From Heliocidaris tuberculata (taxonomy: Eukaryota > Echinodermata > Echinoidea > Camarodonta > Echinometridae), in assembly GCA_025618425.1 (NCBI GenBank), contig CM046838.1, forward strand, positions 12,094,466 to 12,158,465: a stretch of DNA of 64,000 nt. The letters are read 5' to 3'. The position numbers and the translations under genes were made by a program. How positions within the stretch are numbered: position 1 is the stretch's first letter; every line of letters begins with the position of its first letter. Shown piece after piece: positions 46,883 to 57,646 of the stretch. The notes beneath the pieces were generated by a model. The model searched no databases. It was not told the DNA's origin and saw only the letters and a list, made by a program, of their open reading frames with translations.

Positions 46883-47640
46883 AATGTCCTGAAGGAAGAT
46901 GGGGTGTACCGTTCTGTGATCTCTTGTGTGATAATTGCTACAACGGAGGGATCTGTCATCCTCATTCCGGAACATGTATCTGCCCTCCTGGATTCTCTGG
47001 AAGAAATTGTTTTACAAGTGATAAGTTGAATTAACTGAACGTTTTTTGTTTTTTGTTTTTGTTTTTGTTTTTGTTTTGTTTTGTTTGTTTTGTTTTGTTT
47101 GTTTGTTTGTTTTTGTTTTTGTTTTTGTTTGTTTGTTGTTGTTGTTGTTGTTGTTTTGTTGTTGTTGTTGTTGTTTTTTTTTGGGGGGGGGAGGTAAAAT
47201 TACCTACTGATATTCCGAACGGCTTTTATTTACTTGTTATAGAGTTAATTTGGAACAGGAGAAACACATTAAAAATAGACTTTTACACCTGAAACTGACT
47301 ACAAAAAGCTTTGCTGCCCGTTGAGGGTTTTCATTCGATGCCGTTACTGCTTTTCAATCAGTGACAAAGAATGCAAGTTAAAGTTCAACATTAAAAAACA
47401 ATTCCATACTATGTTAACAATGCAGAATTGATGACTTCATAGTATCTGTATTAAAACTGCCACTTTGTTTCAATGCTCCCTATTCTGCAGCATGCGGTGA
47501 ACACCGATTTGGCTGGGATTGTGAACTTTCATGCGGTCCTGGGAAGGTTCTTGAATCGTGTACTGGAAGTAGGGTGTGTCTTCCTGATCCCTATGGATGC
47601 AGTTGTCTGGCTGGATATACAGGCATCGATTGTGACATAG
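46883..47640 (+). CDS. Gene B exons: EGF-like repeats 1 and 2
   Basis: Exon 46883-47017 reads CPEGRWGVPFCDLLCDNCYN and CICPPGFSGRNC. Exon 47491-47640 reads ACGEHRFGWDCELSCGPG and VCLPDPYGCSCLAGYTGIDC, with the Tie signature. Both are symmetric phase-1 exons with lengths equal to gene A. The donor of the first is placed at 47017 (before GTGATA) to keep the phase. Confidence 0.86.
47041..47190. repeat. (TTTTG)n and (TTG)n simple repeat
   Basis: A T/G-rich tract of TTTTTG and TTG units ending in a G run, in the intron after EGF repeat 1 of gene B. Confidence 0.93.
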
Positions 47641-47826
47641 GTAGAAGAACTATTTATAACATATATTTCGCCATGAAGTGTACGAAAAGACTCCGTTAAT
47701 CCAAGAAAATGTAATCATAATTGTATCATTATCGTGGGAAATTCTGTGAGTTAAGGAATATGGGAATTTCTTAAAGCAATATCGAAATCCCAAGAGTAGA
47801 AAACACGAAACTAATAGCATTTTCTA

Positions 47827-49298
47827 TTAAAGTAGTCACCCGAATAAAATTCACAACTGAAAATTAGTGACAAATTATATATGGATGGAATGATTACAAC
47901 TTGAAAAACACAAGTGATGTGCTGAAAAGTCATATAAATATCATGGGAAGGCTTAAAAATGTAATTTTTAAAACCCTTTTCAGATTCCCAAACCAAGCCA
48001 AACAACGGCCGTAGCGAGGTCTGAACTGTGACGTCACAGCCTTGGCAGATATACAGCCAGGTGCACACGAAGCCAGTAATACTCTCGTTTACCACGTACA
48101 CGTTTGTTTTCCTCTGCTATTTATTGTCGCTCTGATCCTTCACGTTAATTATTCGATATCATTCGCCATATCACTCAGGAGTGTGTCATCCTTAAATGTT
48201 ACAGAATATATCCGCGTGATTATTTCTACTTTTATGAAGCAATAATTGGGCTATAAACCAATTTCGCGAGTTTGACAACTTCAGCTTTAGTATTGGCTAT
48301 CACGGCTTGTACAGTTGAGTTCAGGGCCTGCATGGCCGGGGATCCGGAGCTCGTGCTGCACGCGTTGCCTACTAGCACACTGTCTTGTGACTGATTTCTT
48401 CGCTTTCGTAATTTTGGAGAGAATAATCAGAATCACTCAGACTGTCAGACAGCCGCAGTTAAAAATTTGTCATCACAATTTCTATTTCAGATTTATCGTG
48501 GTTGAGGAAACCACTCATTCGTTAGCACGCAAAAATAAAGTGCAGAGTCTATGAACGGGGAAAGAGGTAACCAATGCATGTAACACAATGAAGCGCTTCT
48601 GCATGGAATAAATGGTGGTTTCCTCAACCACGATAATGCCAGACTTTCAGTACCAAATCCTTTGTTACTTTTCTAGCGTTTTAAGAGTGATTTTTAGATA
48701 TCTTCTTTCTGTCAGACTTCACAAGCTTCATCAGTTCGTGCTTCACAATCCCCGGCTCACCCAGGCAACAATTCATTTCCCCCGCCTGTGGCCGTGGCTC
48801 GATCTGGTTCGTGCTGGTAGGCTTGTGGAAGATTTCTACCATCGCCCAGCTCTTCTCCTTCTCCTTCTTCTCCTTCAATCTCTCCTACCTCCCCATCATC
48901 ATCATAATCACTGTTACTATAAACTGAATGACTTTCTATGTCCATATTGAGCTCAATTTCGTTGTCTACAACCGACATTTTGATCTCTAAATCTCGAAAA
49001 ATCAATGAGAAAATTGCGTCACTTGCGTGTGTTTTCAATGCATGCGGCGCGCCTAGCCAGCAGCTCTCATTATGTTACCAAGCTTGTGACGTCACGCATC
49101 GCGACACTTCACCGAGGAGTGCTGAAGGCAGAAAATCTGGATCTCACAAATACCATTTTTGAAAGATTATAACTGCGGGCCCCAAATATATCTTGACCAG
49201 GGAAGTTGTTATACCTAATCAGTAAAGCTTCCCCTTCGCAGTGATATGAATTTTGCAGCAATTCATAACACTTTTGACTCTTCGGGTGACTACTTTAA
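47827..49298. mobile_element. 1.47-kb DNA transposon with 18-bp perfect TIR
   Basis: TTAAAGTAGTCACCCGAA at 47827-47844 is the exact reverse complement of 49281-49298. Inside, a second perfect 20-bp inverted pair (ATCGTGGTTGAGGAAACCAC, 48495-48514 and 48615-48634) is found. A minus-strand acidic ORF at 48757-49038 is unrecognised. The terminal TTAA may be part of the target. It fills the intron between EGF repeats 2 and 3 of gene B. Confidence 0.75.
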
Positions 49299-49627
49299 TT
49301 TATTGCCACGGGAATCTGTTGGAACCTGTATAAATGCTATAAAGTATCAGTAATTTCAACAACAAAAAAAAAAAAAGAAAAAAAAAATTACTATGGTTTA
49401 TTACTTAATTATTGTACGTCTACGTTGATAACTGTCATCTTGTTCTTCTTTATTATACTGCAGCTTGGTGAATACCAAAACGTGTCTTTAAGATGTATGT
49501 TTTCCAAAAGTTTCATGTAGACTTGACATATTATTATTGTATATGTCTTCTAGTTGTGGTAAATCAAAGTTCTTCAAGTTGAAGGTGATCAATTCATATT
49601 ATATCAATATTCATTTCTTCTTTAAAG

Positions 49628-50679
49628 TTTGCCAGGAAGGGATGTTTGGAGCAGATTGTCTTCAAGAGTGTCACTGTATGGAAGGAACACATTGTGATCG
49701 TTTCACGGGAAGATGTGCTGGAGGCTGTGAGAATGGTTGGTCTGGAGAAAGATGTCAAGGTAAAATTTAAAATTAGTATTATAAAGAAATGACGTCAATG
49801 GATACATGTATTTTTTACGTTTATAACATTTTGCAAAGATTTTCCTTGTTATCAGGCAGGTTGAAATGTGCTCCCAGAAATAATCGAAATGAACATAAAT
49901 CTTTATACAATTATTTCTTTGATGCAGTTCCGTCCGTCTGTCCTGGAGGCTACATTGGAATGGATTGTACTGAATCTTGCAACTGTCCGGGAAACTCTCC
50001 GTGTGATAGAGACAGTGGATTCTGTATGGAATCTGACGGCGAATGTGAAATTGGATATATTGCAGATTCTGCACAATTTCCTGATCGTTGCGGCAAATGT
50101 AAGACATTCCTATCGTTGGCCCGACTCCTGTTTCATAAAACTGATTTCGACTAAGTACTACATTTCAATGACAAATCTGATCACAATTAAATCCGATGAT
50201 TTCATTACGTTTTTAGTTATTGTAAATTGTTATCGATACAAAGATTTATGAAACAAGTCCCTGGTATCCTGGCAACCATGACATCGAGACCTCTAATCAA
50301 CAGAAATACCTTCCAATTTACTAGAATAATGTCGATTCTGAGGTCCTCGTCATGTTATAAGTTATATGTGAAATTCCTAATAGTTTGGTTACTTCAATAA
50401 CAGTTCCAAGATCTAATGTATTTAAAAACGACTCGTAACTTTCGCTCGTATGACATTAGCAATAAATAAAATTGGTAATTCTGTTTTTGTGTTTATTATA
50501 TCACGTGAGGTATATCTGAGAACATACTTTCTATTTTCATGATGTAGTTAGTGGGTGTTTTGATTTCTGTACTAAGACGTGCCATTGTGCTGGAGGATCT
50601 GAAGATTGTGATCAGCAAACTGGAATCTGTTCTTTGGGTGTTTGTCATCCTCGATGGTTAGGAGAAAATTGTCAAACAG
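49628..50679 (+). CDS. Gene B exons: EGF-like repeats 3, 4 and 5
   Basis: Exons 49628-49759 (VCQEGMFGADCLQECHC), 49928-50098 (VCPGGYIGMDCTESCNC, CDRDSGFC) and 50548-50679 (CFDFCTKTCHCAGGSEDC, HPRWLGENCQT) match gene A exactly in length and phase. Confidence 0.87.
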
Positions 50680-51149
50680 GTATGATTTCCATTGTCAACC
50701 GTGTATACGATTTATTGCGTAGGCCTACATAGTAAATACTTTAAAGGTTGTAAATCAAATGGCAATGTATATAATAATAATGTACATATTTTTTGTTATT
50801 ATGGGGAATGGCACTAACAAATAACGAAGAAGAATAATAAATAGCTTCATAATGCCGTACTTGTAATCTTATTACAACGTCTTGGAATTTGTTCAGAGTA
50901 ATACGATTTTTATACGATATAGCATGCATGAGGGATGAGGGTTGTGTATATACCAACAGAAACCTATAAGACGCTGTCAGGTGTTAACATTGTTCTCACC
51001 GATTTCTAGAACTGCCAAACTTAATGCCCATAAAATACAGTATTCCTCTACATAGCACTATAAGAGAAATTCCATTCCCATCAAATACTGATGAAAATTT
51101 ATCGAGTGTATTTTTCTTATCCCATTTCACGATTACTTTTGTTTTGAAG

Positions 51150-51448
51150 ATCGCTTTCAGATTACACGAGAAAAGACCAACCCAGGTGTTGCTATCTTTT
51201 CCTGTACAATCGCGTTTGAAACGACAGCGGTCATTGGATCCGACTATGTTAAAGCTGCCACAACAAACTTCTCAACGGAAAACTGGCACCTTCCTGAAGG
51301 CAATACCGCGACCGAAACAGCCAACTTTACATTCTTCCTCACAGATATTAGTGCGGAACTAGCAATCTACTGCTTCATCGGTAGCTCTCAAAACGATTCT
51401 GGATTATTTTTTGCCAGATTGCCAGATTGCCAGCGCCCGAATATTTTG
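51150..51448 (+). pseudogene. Gene B exon: Ig-like domain 3, frame-shifted by 8-bp duplication
   Basis: The exon follows its gene A counterpart (DRFQITREKTNPGVAIFSC ... AIYCFIGSSQNDSG) until GCCAGATT is repeated in tandem at 51413-51420 and 51421-51428. The end therefore leaves phase 0 in place of phase 1. Splicing to 51698 then runs into TAG at 51737-51739. Without the repeat, the length would be 291, as in gene A. Confidence 0.85.
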
Positions 51449-51697
51449 GTAAGTCGTGGAAAACTCGAACATGTCATGAAATATCTCAGACAGGTTAGGC
51501 TGGTAGTGGACAAACATGAATGTATTTATTAATCATAATCATGTGACACCATCAGAGTTTCTTGTGAGATAGGAGGTCAGAGACAAAGTCCAAGAATAAC
51601 ATACATTATAAGCTACAAGGGGCGCTTTAGGTACCGTGACATATCATAACTACAGCAGGCTGATTCTTATGTACAAATATTCTTATCTTCATCCTAG

Positions 51698-52270
51698 TCT
51701 TACCAGTCTTATCGACCGAGCCACAGGATTTCGACATAGGTCAACATCACGTAGGTCTCAGATGGAGCCCATGGGATCAAGACAGTGACATTGGGGAGGG
51801 TCCGGTTGTGGCGTACAAGATCTACGTGTACACCTCGGACGAAAATCTGCAACAAGTAATAACGACCGAACCTTGTCCTGCGTGCAGCGCTGGCATGTTA
51901 GAGTATAACTTGGTCGATCTAGAGCCTGGTACCAAGTACACCATTCAGATATCTGCAACCCGCGAAGGCATCAATGGCGAGGGTGACCAAGGACCTCCGC
52001 TGTCTGTAACAACAGCCCGGATTAGTAAGTAACGTCCGGTCAGTATTTGCAAATGTTCTGCATATCAGCTGTACTTCGTCTTTTCATCCATCATGATTAA
52101 TAAATCTTTTCTGTATCTTCGATAGAAAGGAAGTCGGAGATGAATATACCTCAATGTATATTACTTTTTCTCATCTTAATATCTACAGCGAACAGTGGAA
52201 CGAGCTGGATACTTTTTGCCTTTTCGATCGTGGGGAATGTCATTCTCGCAGGACTGCTAGCACGTTTATG
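51698..52270 (+). CDS. Gene B exons: FN3 domain and transmembrane helix
   Basis: Exon 51698-52024 reads VGLRWSPWDQDSDIGEGP, then VVAYKIYVYT and VDLEPGTKYTIQISA, an intact FN3 when read in the original frame. Exon 52189-52270 reads SWILFAFSIVGNVILAGLLA and is 33 bases shorter than in gene A, losing stalk residues. Both are open only if the upstream frameshift is bypassed. Confidence 0.82.
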
Positions 52271-53922
52271 GTAAACTGCAAAAGATATTTTTCTTCTTTC
52301 CTTGAAGGAAATTCTCTGTATAGCCTTGATTGTTATGGCTAATTGCATTATATTGAATTGAGCTGAAATTTTCAACAGAAAAAATTCTTGTAATTCAACA
52401 TACATGTATGAGATATAGAATGAATATAATGATTTATATTTTTTAAAATTGTGTATGCTTGTATAAGATAAAATAAGATTAAATGACAGTTTTAGGTTGA
52501 AGAGGTTGATTTGACTAGTAAGGTAGCGCAAATGCTGTAAGACGCCAAATATTACGAAATTGCACCCACTGTAATTTTGGACATATCAATGTCCTAACTG
52601 TTAAGTATTTACCAACACTAAGGCCTGTAGGATAGACTACATAATGAAGGATAATAACTGAAATAATCAAGTTGCATCGTTTTGCACAGTTCACCTCCCG
52701 GACGCTATGTGTTTTAATTCGCCGTAAGCATGGTAAGCGCCCACAGAACCGCTAGTTATATGCATGATATGCAAGAGACTCAGATTCAAATTCAGATTCA
52801 GATTCATCTTTATCTAAATTATATGGCTGAACACATAGAAATTAACCATTGGCTTGTTACACATACTATAGTACGTGGTACAGTACAATAAACAAAACAT
52901 AATATAACAAACAGAATTACCAGATTATTTAAAGACGATGCCTGAATAGAAACGAATAACAGAAACATTTTACAATGTATATGCCTTTAAGAATGCCACT
53001 AGCTCCTGTCATAAACAAAGCAGTTCTTGAATATAATCATTTCATATTATAGAGTTTCGTGATAACAATAACAAAAAAGTGACAATGTGGGGTACTTTAA
53101 TATCTAGTAATCTAGTAATAACTAGTTAGCTCATAATTCCACCGGATGTACGCACCCTAAAAACCGCCTGGAGGGTGAATTTTGAGGAATGTGTGGCATA
53201 CCGCGCTTAGTATATAGAGACAACACGAACGCAAATAGTGGATAGAATCTGGTCTACATCTGCCTTTGAGAAGAAACCTTTGTTATTTTTAACCGGGGTT
53301 TACGCTGTGTATATTCTGTCAATTTAATGTGTGAACATCAACAATTGGCTCTTCGAAACATGTATATCAACATTTTTTATATTATTGTAGGCGCAAAGGC
53401 CGAGCCGCCACTATTTTGGGTTCTTGTCATTGGTATGAAAGTGATTTGGTAACTTTGTAGAGGCTTGATAAAATCTGAGCTACCTGGCCTTACATGCTAT
53501 CAGTGTATGTAATGTGGTGTAAAAATGAAGCCCAGCAAAAAAAAAAGCACTTCAAAATCACCATGTGCTTCACAAAAGTAAACATATGCAAGTGACCGGA
53601 ATTGCCAGACTCATTTTCCCCCATAGACTCAGTGTAAGACTAAAGCGTATGGCCATACGCTTTAGTAAATGGGAGTATTAAGTCATAGATATCTTTTTTT
53701 TTTTTTAATGTTTTTATTGAAAGATAGATATCTTAATAATAGCATTATATATTTGAAAACCTTTCTATGCATGGCTATTTATTTATCCTTCTGAACATCA
53801 TTATACAAGACAGATATCAAAATTCATCAATTTATTAAATCAAGCCTCCTCAAAGTTGCCAATCCCTTGGCAAGATTGATGATTTCATACTACTATTGCC
53901 TATTATTTCTCTGCAAACCCAG
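52271..53922. other. Intron before the tail exon of gene B
   Basis: It contains a LINE-type tail (ATTCAGATTCAGATTCAT near 52785-52810, minus strand) and a perfect 28-bp palindrome at 53639-53666. The matching intron in gene A is only about 500 bases. No extra exon is seen. Confidence 0.5.
53639..53666. repeat. Perfect 28-bp palindrome
   Basis: ACTAAAGCGTATGG is followed directly by its reverse complement. No spacer and no longer flanking symmetry. Confidence 0.9.
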
Positions 53923-54094
53923 TCTCCAGGTGAGACGCTCAAATACTGAGCCACCAACTCTGCCAGCAAGACAGCCAGAGATCTCCGATCCGGCACCACT
54001 GCCCGAAATGAATCTTGCATATGAAGGTTCTAGGAGCGCAGGTGACTCCTATGAGAACATTAGAGCGCCCGGTTGTGAAGCTAACTATGAATAA
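53923..54094 (+). CDS. Gene B last exon: tail with stop inside second YxxL
   Basis: It starts LQVRRSNTEPP and continues to YENI (54050-54061), then eight residues, then TAT GAA TAA. The gene A sequence at this place is TAT GAA GAA CTA (YEEL), so one G-to-T change at 54092 makes the stop. Sequence after the stop stays open for 13 codons, to TAG at 54134, and is recognisably homologous to the gene A end, but without the YVNL motif. One YxxI motif remains. Confidence 0.85.
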
Positions 54095-54176
54095 CTGCCG
54101 GAAGCAAAGGAAGTTAAGGAGACTGAAGACGTCTAGTCATCACATTTGTAAAAATCTTGACCCAAGGGATGGTTCT

Positions 54177-54322
54177 GGGTCCTGTTGCAGAAAACTTGCG
54201 TTTGAACGCAATTCAGGAAAATCAAACGCACCTTTATTTTTAGCCAATCAGAAGTGCGCATCAAGGACTTGCGTTTGATTTTTAGGAGTTGCGGTTAAAC
54301 GCAAGTTATGTGCAACGGGCCC
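54177..54322. mobile_element. 146-bp palindromic MITE, relative of 9698-9855
   Basis: It starts GGGTCCTGTTGCAGAAAACT and ends AGTTATGTGCAACGGGCCC, imperfectly inverted. The inner arms TTGCGTTTGAACGCAA and TTGCGTTTGATTTTT also pair. It lies about 80 bases after the gene B stop, so it would be in the 3' UTR. Confidence 0.72.
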
Positions 54323-54599
54323 CTGTTGTATATCTCTTGAGAGGGTTTCTTTGAAATGATAAGGTCTACATGAAGTACATGACTTAAAGGCAACAATATT
54401 CATCGTCAATGTGAATGGAAGCTTTTGAGAATTGACAAATCCTAAGTGGATGGTGAAAATCCAAAATTTCATCATGAAGCAACAGTCTGACAAGAAATTA
54501 AGCAAAGCTGAAACATTTCATCTCTATAAAGAATTTTGAGACGTAAAAGTTACTTATAACAAATACTTGCTTCTACTTTTAAATTTGTAAATACACTAC

Positions 54600-54605
54600 A
54601 ATAAA
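54600..54605 (+). terminator. Candidate poly(A) signal of gene B
   Basis: AATAAA lies about 510 bases after the gene B stop and is the first canonical copy I noticed. Support is by sequence and position only. Confidence 0.35.
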
Positions 54606-55231
54606 AAGGTTCTCTTTTATAACCTAAAAGCAAATACATATAGTAGATATTAGGGACCTTGTTCAGTATCTGGGTATAATCCATTGCAAGGAACGTCAAA
54701 AAATATATGAATATATAAATATGTTTTCCTTGTGTAAAAATATGGTATAGGGTATTAACTGTTTTTAAACTTTGTATAAAATATCAATTAACGGTAAGCA
54801 TGGTAAGATCTATATTGGTTTTAGATTACAAATTTGTGAATGAGTCAACCTTTTGACAATGTATGGAGACAGCTTCGATGAGTTGCTAAAATATGATATA
54901 TAAACCAAATAGCTCTTCTCTTTTGGTAAATTTTGCCAGAAAATAAAAGCCGTTGACAATGTGGAATGATTTTTTAGTATAGATTAAGAGCTACAATCTA
55001 AATAGGATTGAAACAAAACAGACATGACAGATTAACACAAAAACTTGTTTATATCTGAAGCTATATCGTTAGATTAACTGTAAGCGCACCCAGGACCCCA
55101 ATGAGGAAAGAAATGGGGCCTTTTAGGGGAGGGAATGCCTTATCCAAGGAAAATCAAATCATGTTTGAAATAGACCCCCCAAGCGAATCTGAAGTGATTG
55201 GTTGTAATTCATAAATCACATTCATAAGAAA

Positions 55232-55245
55232 TAATAATAATGATG

Positions 55246-55294
<49 letters not shown>

Positions 55295-55318
55295 TAATAG
55301 TGGGGGGGGGGGGGGTTG
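55232..55318. repeat. (AAT)n microsatellite and G run
   Basis: About twenty AAT/AATG units are followed by an 18-base G run. Confidence 0.92.
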
Positions 55319-55538
55319 GGAGTCGACTTCGTAGTTTTCAAACCTCCATCTTCTAAGAACTCTTTTTTTTATTTTATGATATGAAGAACAGGAGCTTGTT
55401 TCAAAATGTTTGTTCATTTATTTTCAGTTGTTTAAGTTTTACTTTATTCGTCATATGAATTAATGTTGTACATTTACCCAATGATTGTGTGGTGTATATG
55501 GGACATTTATTAGTATAGAAAACATATGGTTAATGATA

Positions 55539-56707
55539 CAGTGCTGGTCAAAAGTTTCAGTACACCCTGGATTTTGAGATGACCTTTTTACTTCAATGTT
55601 TTTTCCCCTCATAATGAGTTTGTTTAGGCAATGACAAATAGGCTGAAGGTTTGGTTATACATTCTTACATTTTTACTATTATGTTCTGATACATTCAGTT
55701 GTGATTTACTTTAATTGTGCTTGGTTGGATACCTATAACTTACAAATAATGAGATAACAATATATTCAATTTTAAAGTATCTTTTCTGTTCAAGATTAAG
55801 AAGAAAAGTTTGTATATTGACATTCAAATGTAAAGTATTCCCTTCATGAATTTCAGAAGAATTATTACTTGAAATGTCCATTCAGGATTCTAGGACAAAA
55901 TATGTGCAGGGATGTTGCTTAGACCTTCCTATTCAAGTCGTCCACCAGGCTCAGGGGCCAAAGACAGAACATGCCAAACCATTGTAATTATTTAACCTTG
56001 TTCTATTACAACAACATGTAGCCTTTGCACAGCTTACATGTGTCTTGGGGGTTCCTTTGCTGTTATGATAAAACAATCTTATGCATTTCTTAAAGATAAA
56101 GAACGCTGGTATCTTTCATTAAGGATAACTAGGGCGTATTAGTTTCGTGTTTCGTGACCATAGGAACCGTGAATAAGTGTCCCCTGCGTGCTCTTTCTCC
56201 TCTGTAAAGCACGGATATGGAGAAATGTGTAAATCAAATAGTCTCGAGCTGTTCTAATGGTGATTAAGGTGGGTGTTTTATCCTGACCACCACGGATGCT
56301 ACAACAGATTAATCAGGGAACGTCTCCCACAACATCACTGTAAACAACCCATAAATATAGGCTTATTCAAGCTACATAAAATGCAGGATCAGGGTTACAA
56401 AAATAATGTGATATAACATGCAATAAAAGCCTTACTTTGCTTAGCTTCTGTTCGTGAACCCTAAATTGCTTATGTGGAACGAGTTATAAAAAAAGTGGCA
56501 AAGAGACATCTTTGAAATGTTGCTGCTAGAATAATGGATTAATGTTTTTAATTAATTACTGAAGAAGTCTGCTTTTTGCCAGCTTCCATTTTTAAACACA
56601 ACGGAGAAAGAAAAATACACCTGTAAGTATCAAAACAGTGTCCAAAACTATATTCTTTTAAAAGCCTAGAGAAAACCCAGGGTATACCGAAACCCTGATT
56701 GGCACTG
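55539..56707. mobile_element. Tc1/mariner-type MITE, 1.17 kb
   Basis: The left end CAGTGCTGGTCAAAAGTTTC and the right end (complement of CAGTGCCAATCAGGGTTTC) share about three quarters of 40 positions and are both flanked by TA. TACACCCTGG appears in both arms. No transposase frame is seen. Confidence 0.7.
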
Positions 56708-57475
56708 TATATACAATTTGCATGTATTCATTTGTATGAAATTCATACACCATACAATTTCTTTCTTCATCTCAATCTTTCATGTCTATCTCCTTTTCTC
56801 TTTCGTTCTGGCAACCTTCTCTCATTATGGAAATTAATATGTAAAAGGAAAAATATTTGTTGTTATTTTAACCCAGTCTTACCATATATACTTATCCATA
56901 TAAATTTTTACTATTTACTTTCATTGCATTAATAATTGCAAAAGCTGCAGAGAGTCAGTTAACAGTGTTAAGACATTTGAATGTTTAGTACAAACCAGTC
57001 TCAATACGCTCATCCTTAACCCCCCCCCCCCCCCCTTATTGCAGTATATTGGGAGACATTTATAGACAGGTTTAGCTTTATGTGCGTGTATAATGCAATA
57101 TCAATTTCAAATTATATTGGAATGAATGGATTAAGGACGACACTAAGAAATAAGGATACTAGTACACATATTAATGTTTTATCCCATCCTTATTATAAAA
57201 AAAAAACAATCTAACACGGTATATTCAAATTATTTTCTTGTCCCTTTATTTTCTTGTCCCTTTTCACCTCCGTTTCCTTTTTTTCCTTTCGGTTTTCTCA
57301 AACTTTCTCCCATTTATATTGCAAATAAAACGGAAATATATCTGTCATGGTTGTGGTTTTATCCACCTTATGAGTGTTAAGCTGTTTCGCGACATACAGT
57401 CAACATACTTAATGTTTGCTAATATTATGGATCTTTAGTGAAGTATCAGCGATACTTTTCATGGTGAAGAAACTG

Positions 57476-57646
57476 AATTGTAAGTTCAGTTTTTCAAGGT
57501 TACACCATGTAATCTTTCAAGGAATAAGAGCCCTGAAAAGGGCTGGTGAGCTCCGATAAGAGCTCTGTGGAGCTCACCAGCCCTTTTCACGGGTCTTATT
57601 CCTTGAAAGATTACATGTGTAACCCTGAAAAACTAAACCTACAATT
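57476..57646. mobile_element. 171-bp palindromic foldback MITE
   Basis: Two arms of about 75 bases (AAGGAATAAGAGCCCTGAAA ... on the left) are near-perfect reverse complements around a short GATAAGAGCTCTGT loop. It is AT-rich at the ends. Confidence 0.83.

Larger units (their letters stand above)
26351..54094 (+). pseudogene. Gene B: tandem paralog of gene A, frame-shifted and with early stop in tail
   Basis: Twenty-one exons parallel gene A: 26351-26405, 27089-27240, 31276-31394, 33605-33753, 36763-36899, 38669-38784, 39536-39675, 39976-40112, 40515-40621, 40852-40976, 45184-45498, 46397-46678, 46883-47017, 47491-47640, 49628-49759, 49928-50098, 50548-50679, 51150-51448, 51698-52024, 52189-52270 and 53923-54094. 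All splice sites look good and every exon but one keeps the phase. Exon 51150-51448 is 299 bases against 291 in gene A because GCCAGATT is duplicated, so the frame hits TAG at 51737 before the membrane helix. As spliced, it would give a soluble protein of about 964 residues. A second lesion is a stop in the tail. It may be a decaying copy, a secreted form, or an assembly error. Confidence 0.75.

Noticed and set aside
48757..49038. Acidic 93-codon minus-strand ORF as a transposase fragment
   Set aside because: No catalytic motif or family signature is visible; I report only that it lies inside the 1.47-kb TIR element.
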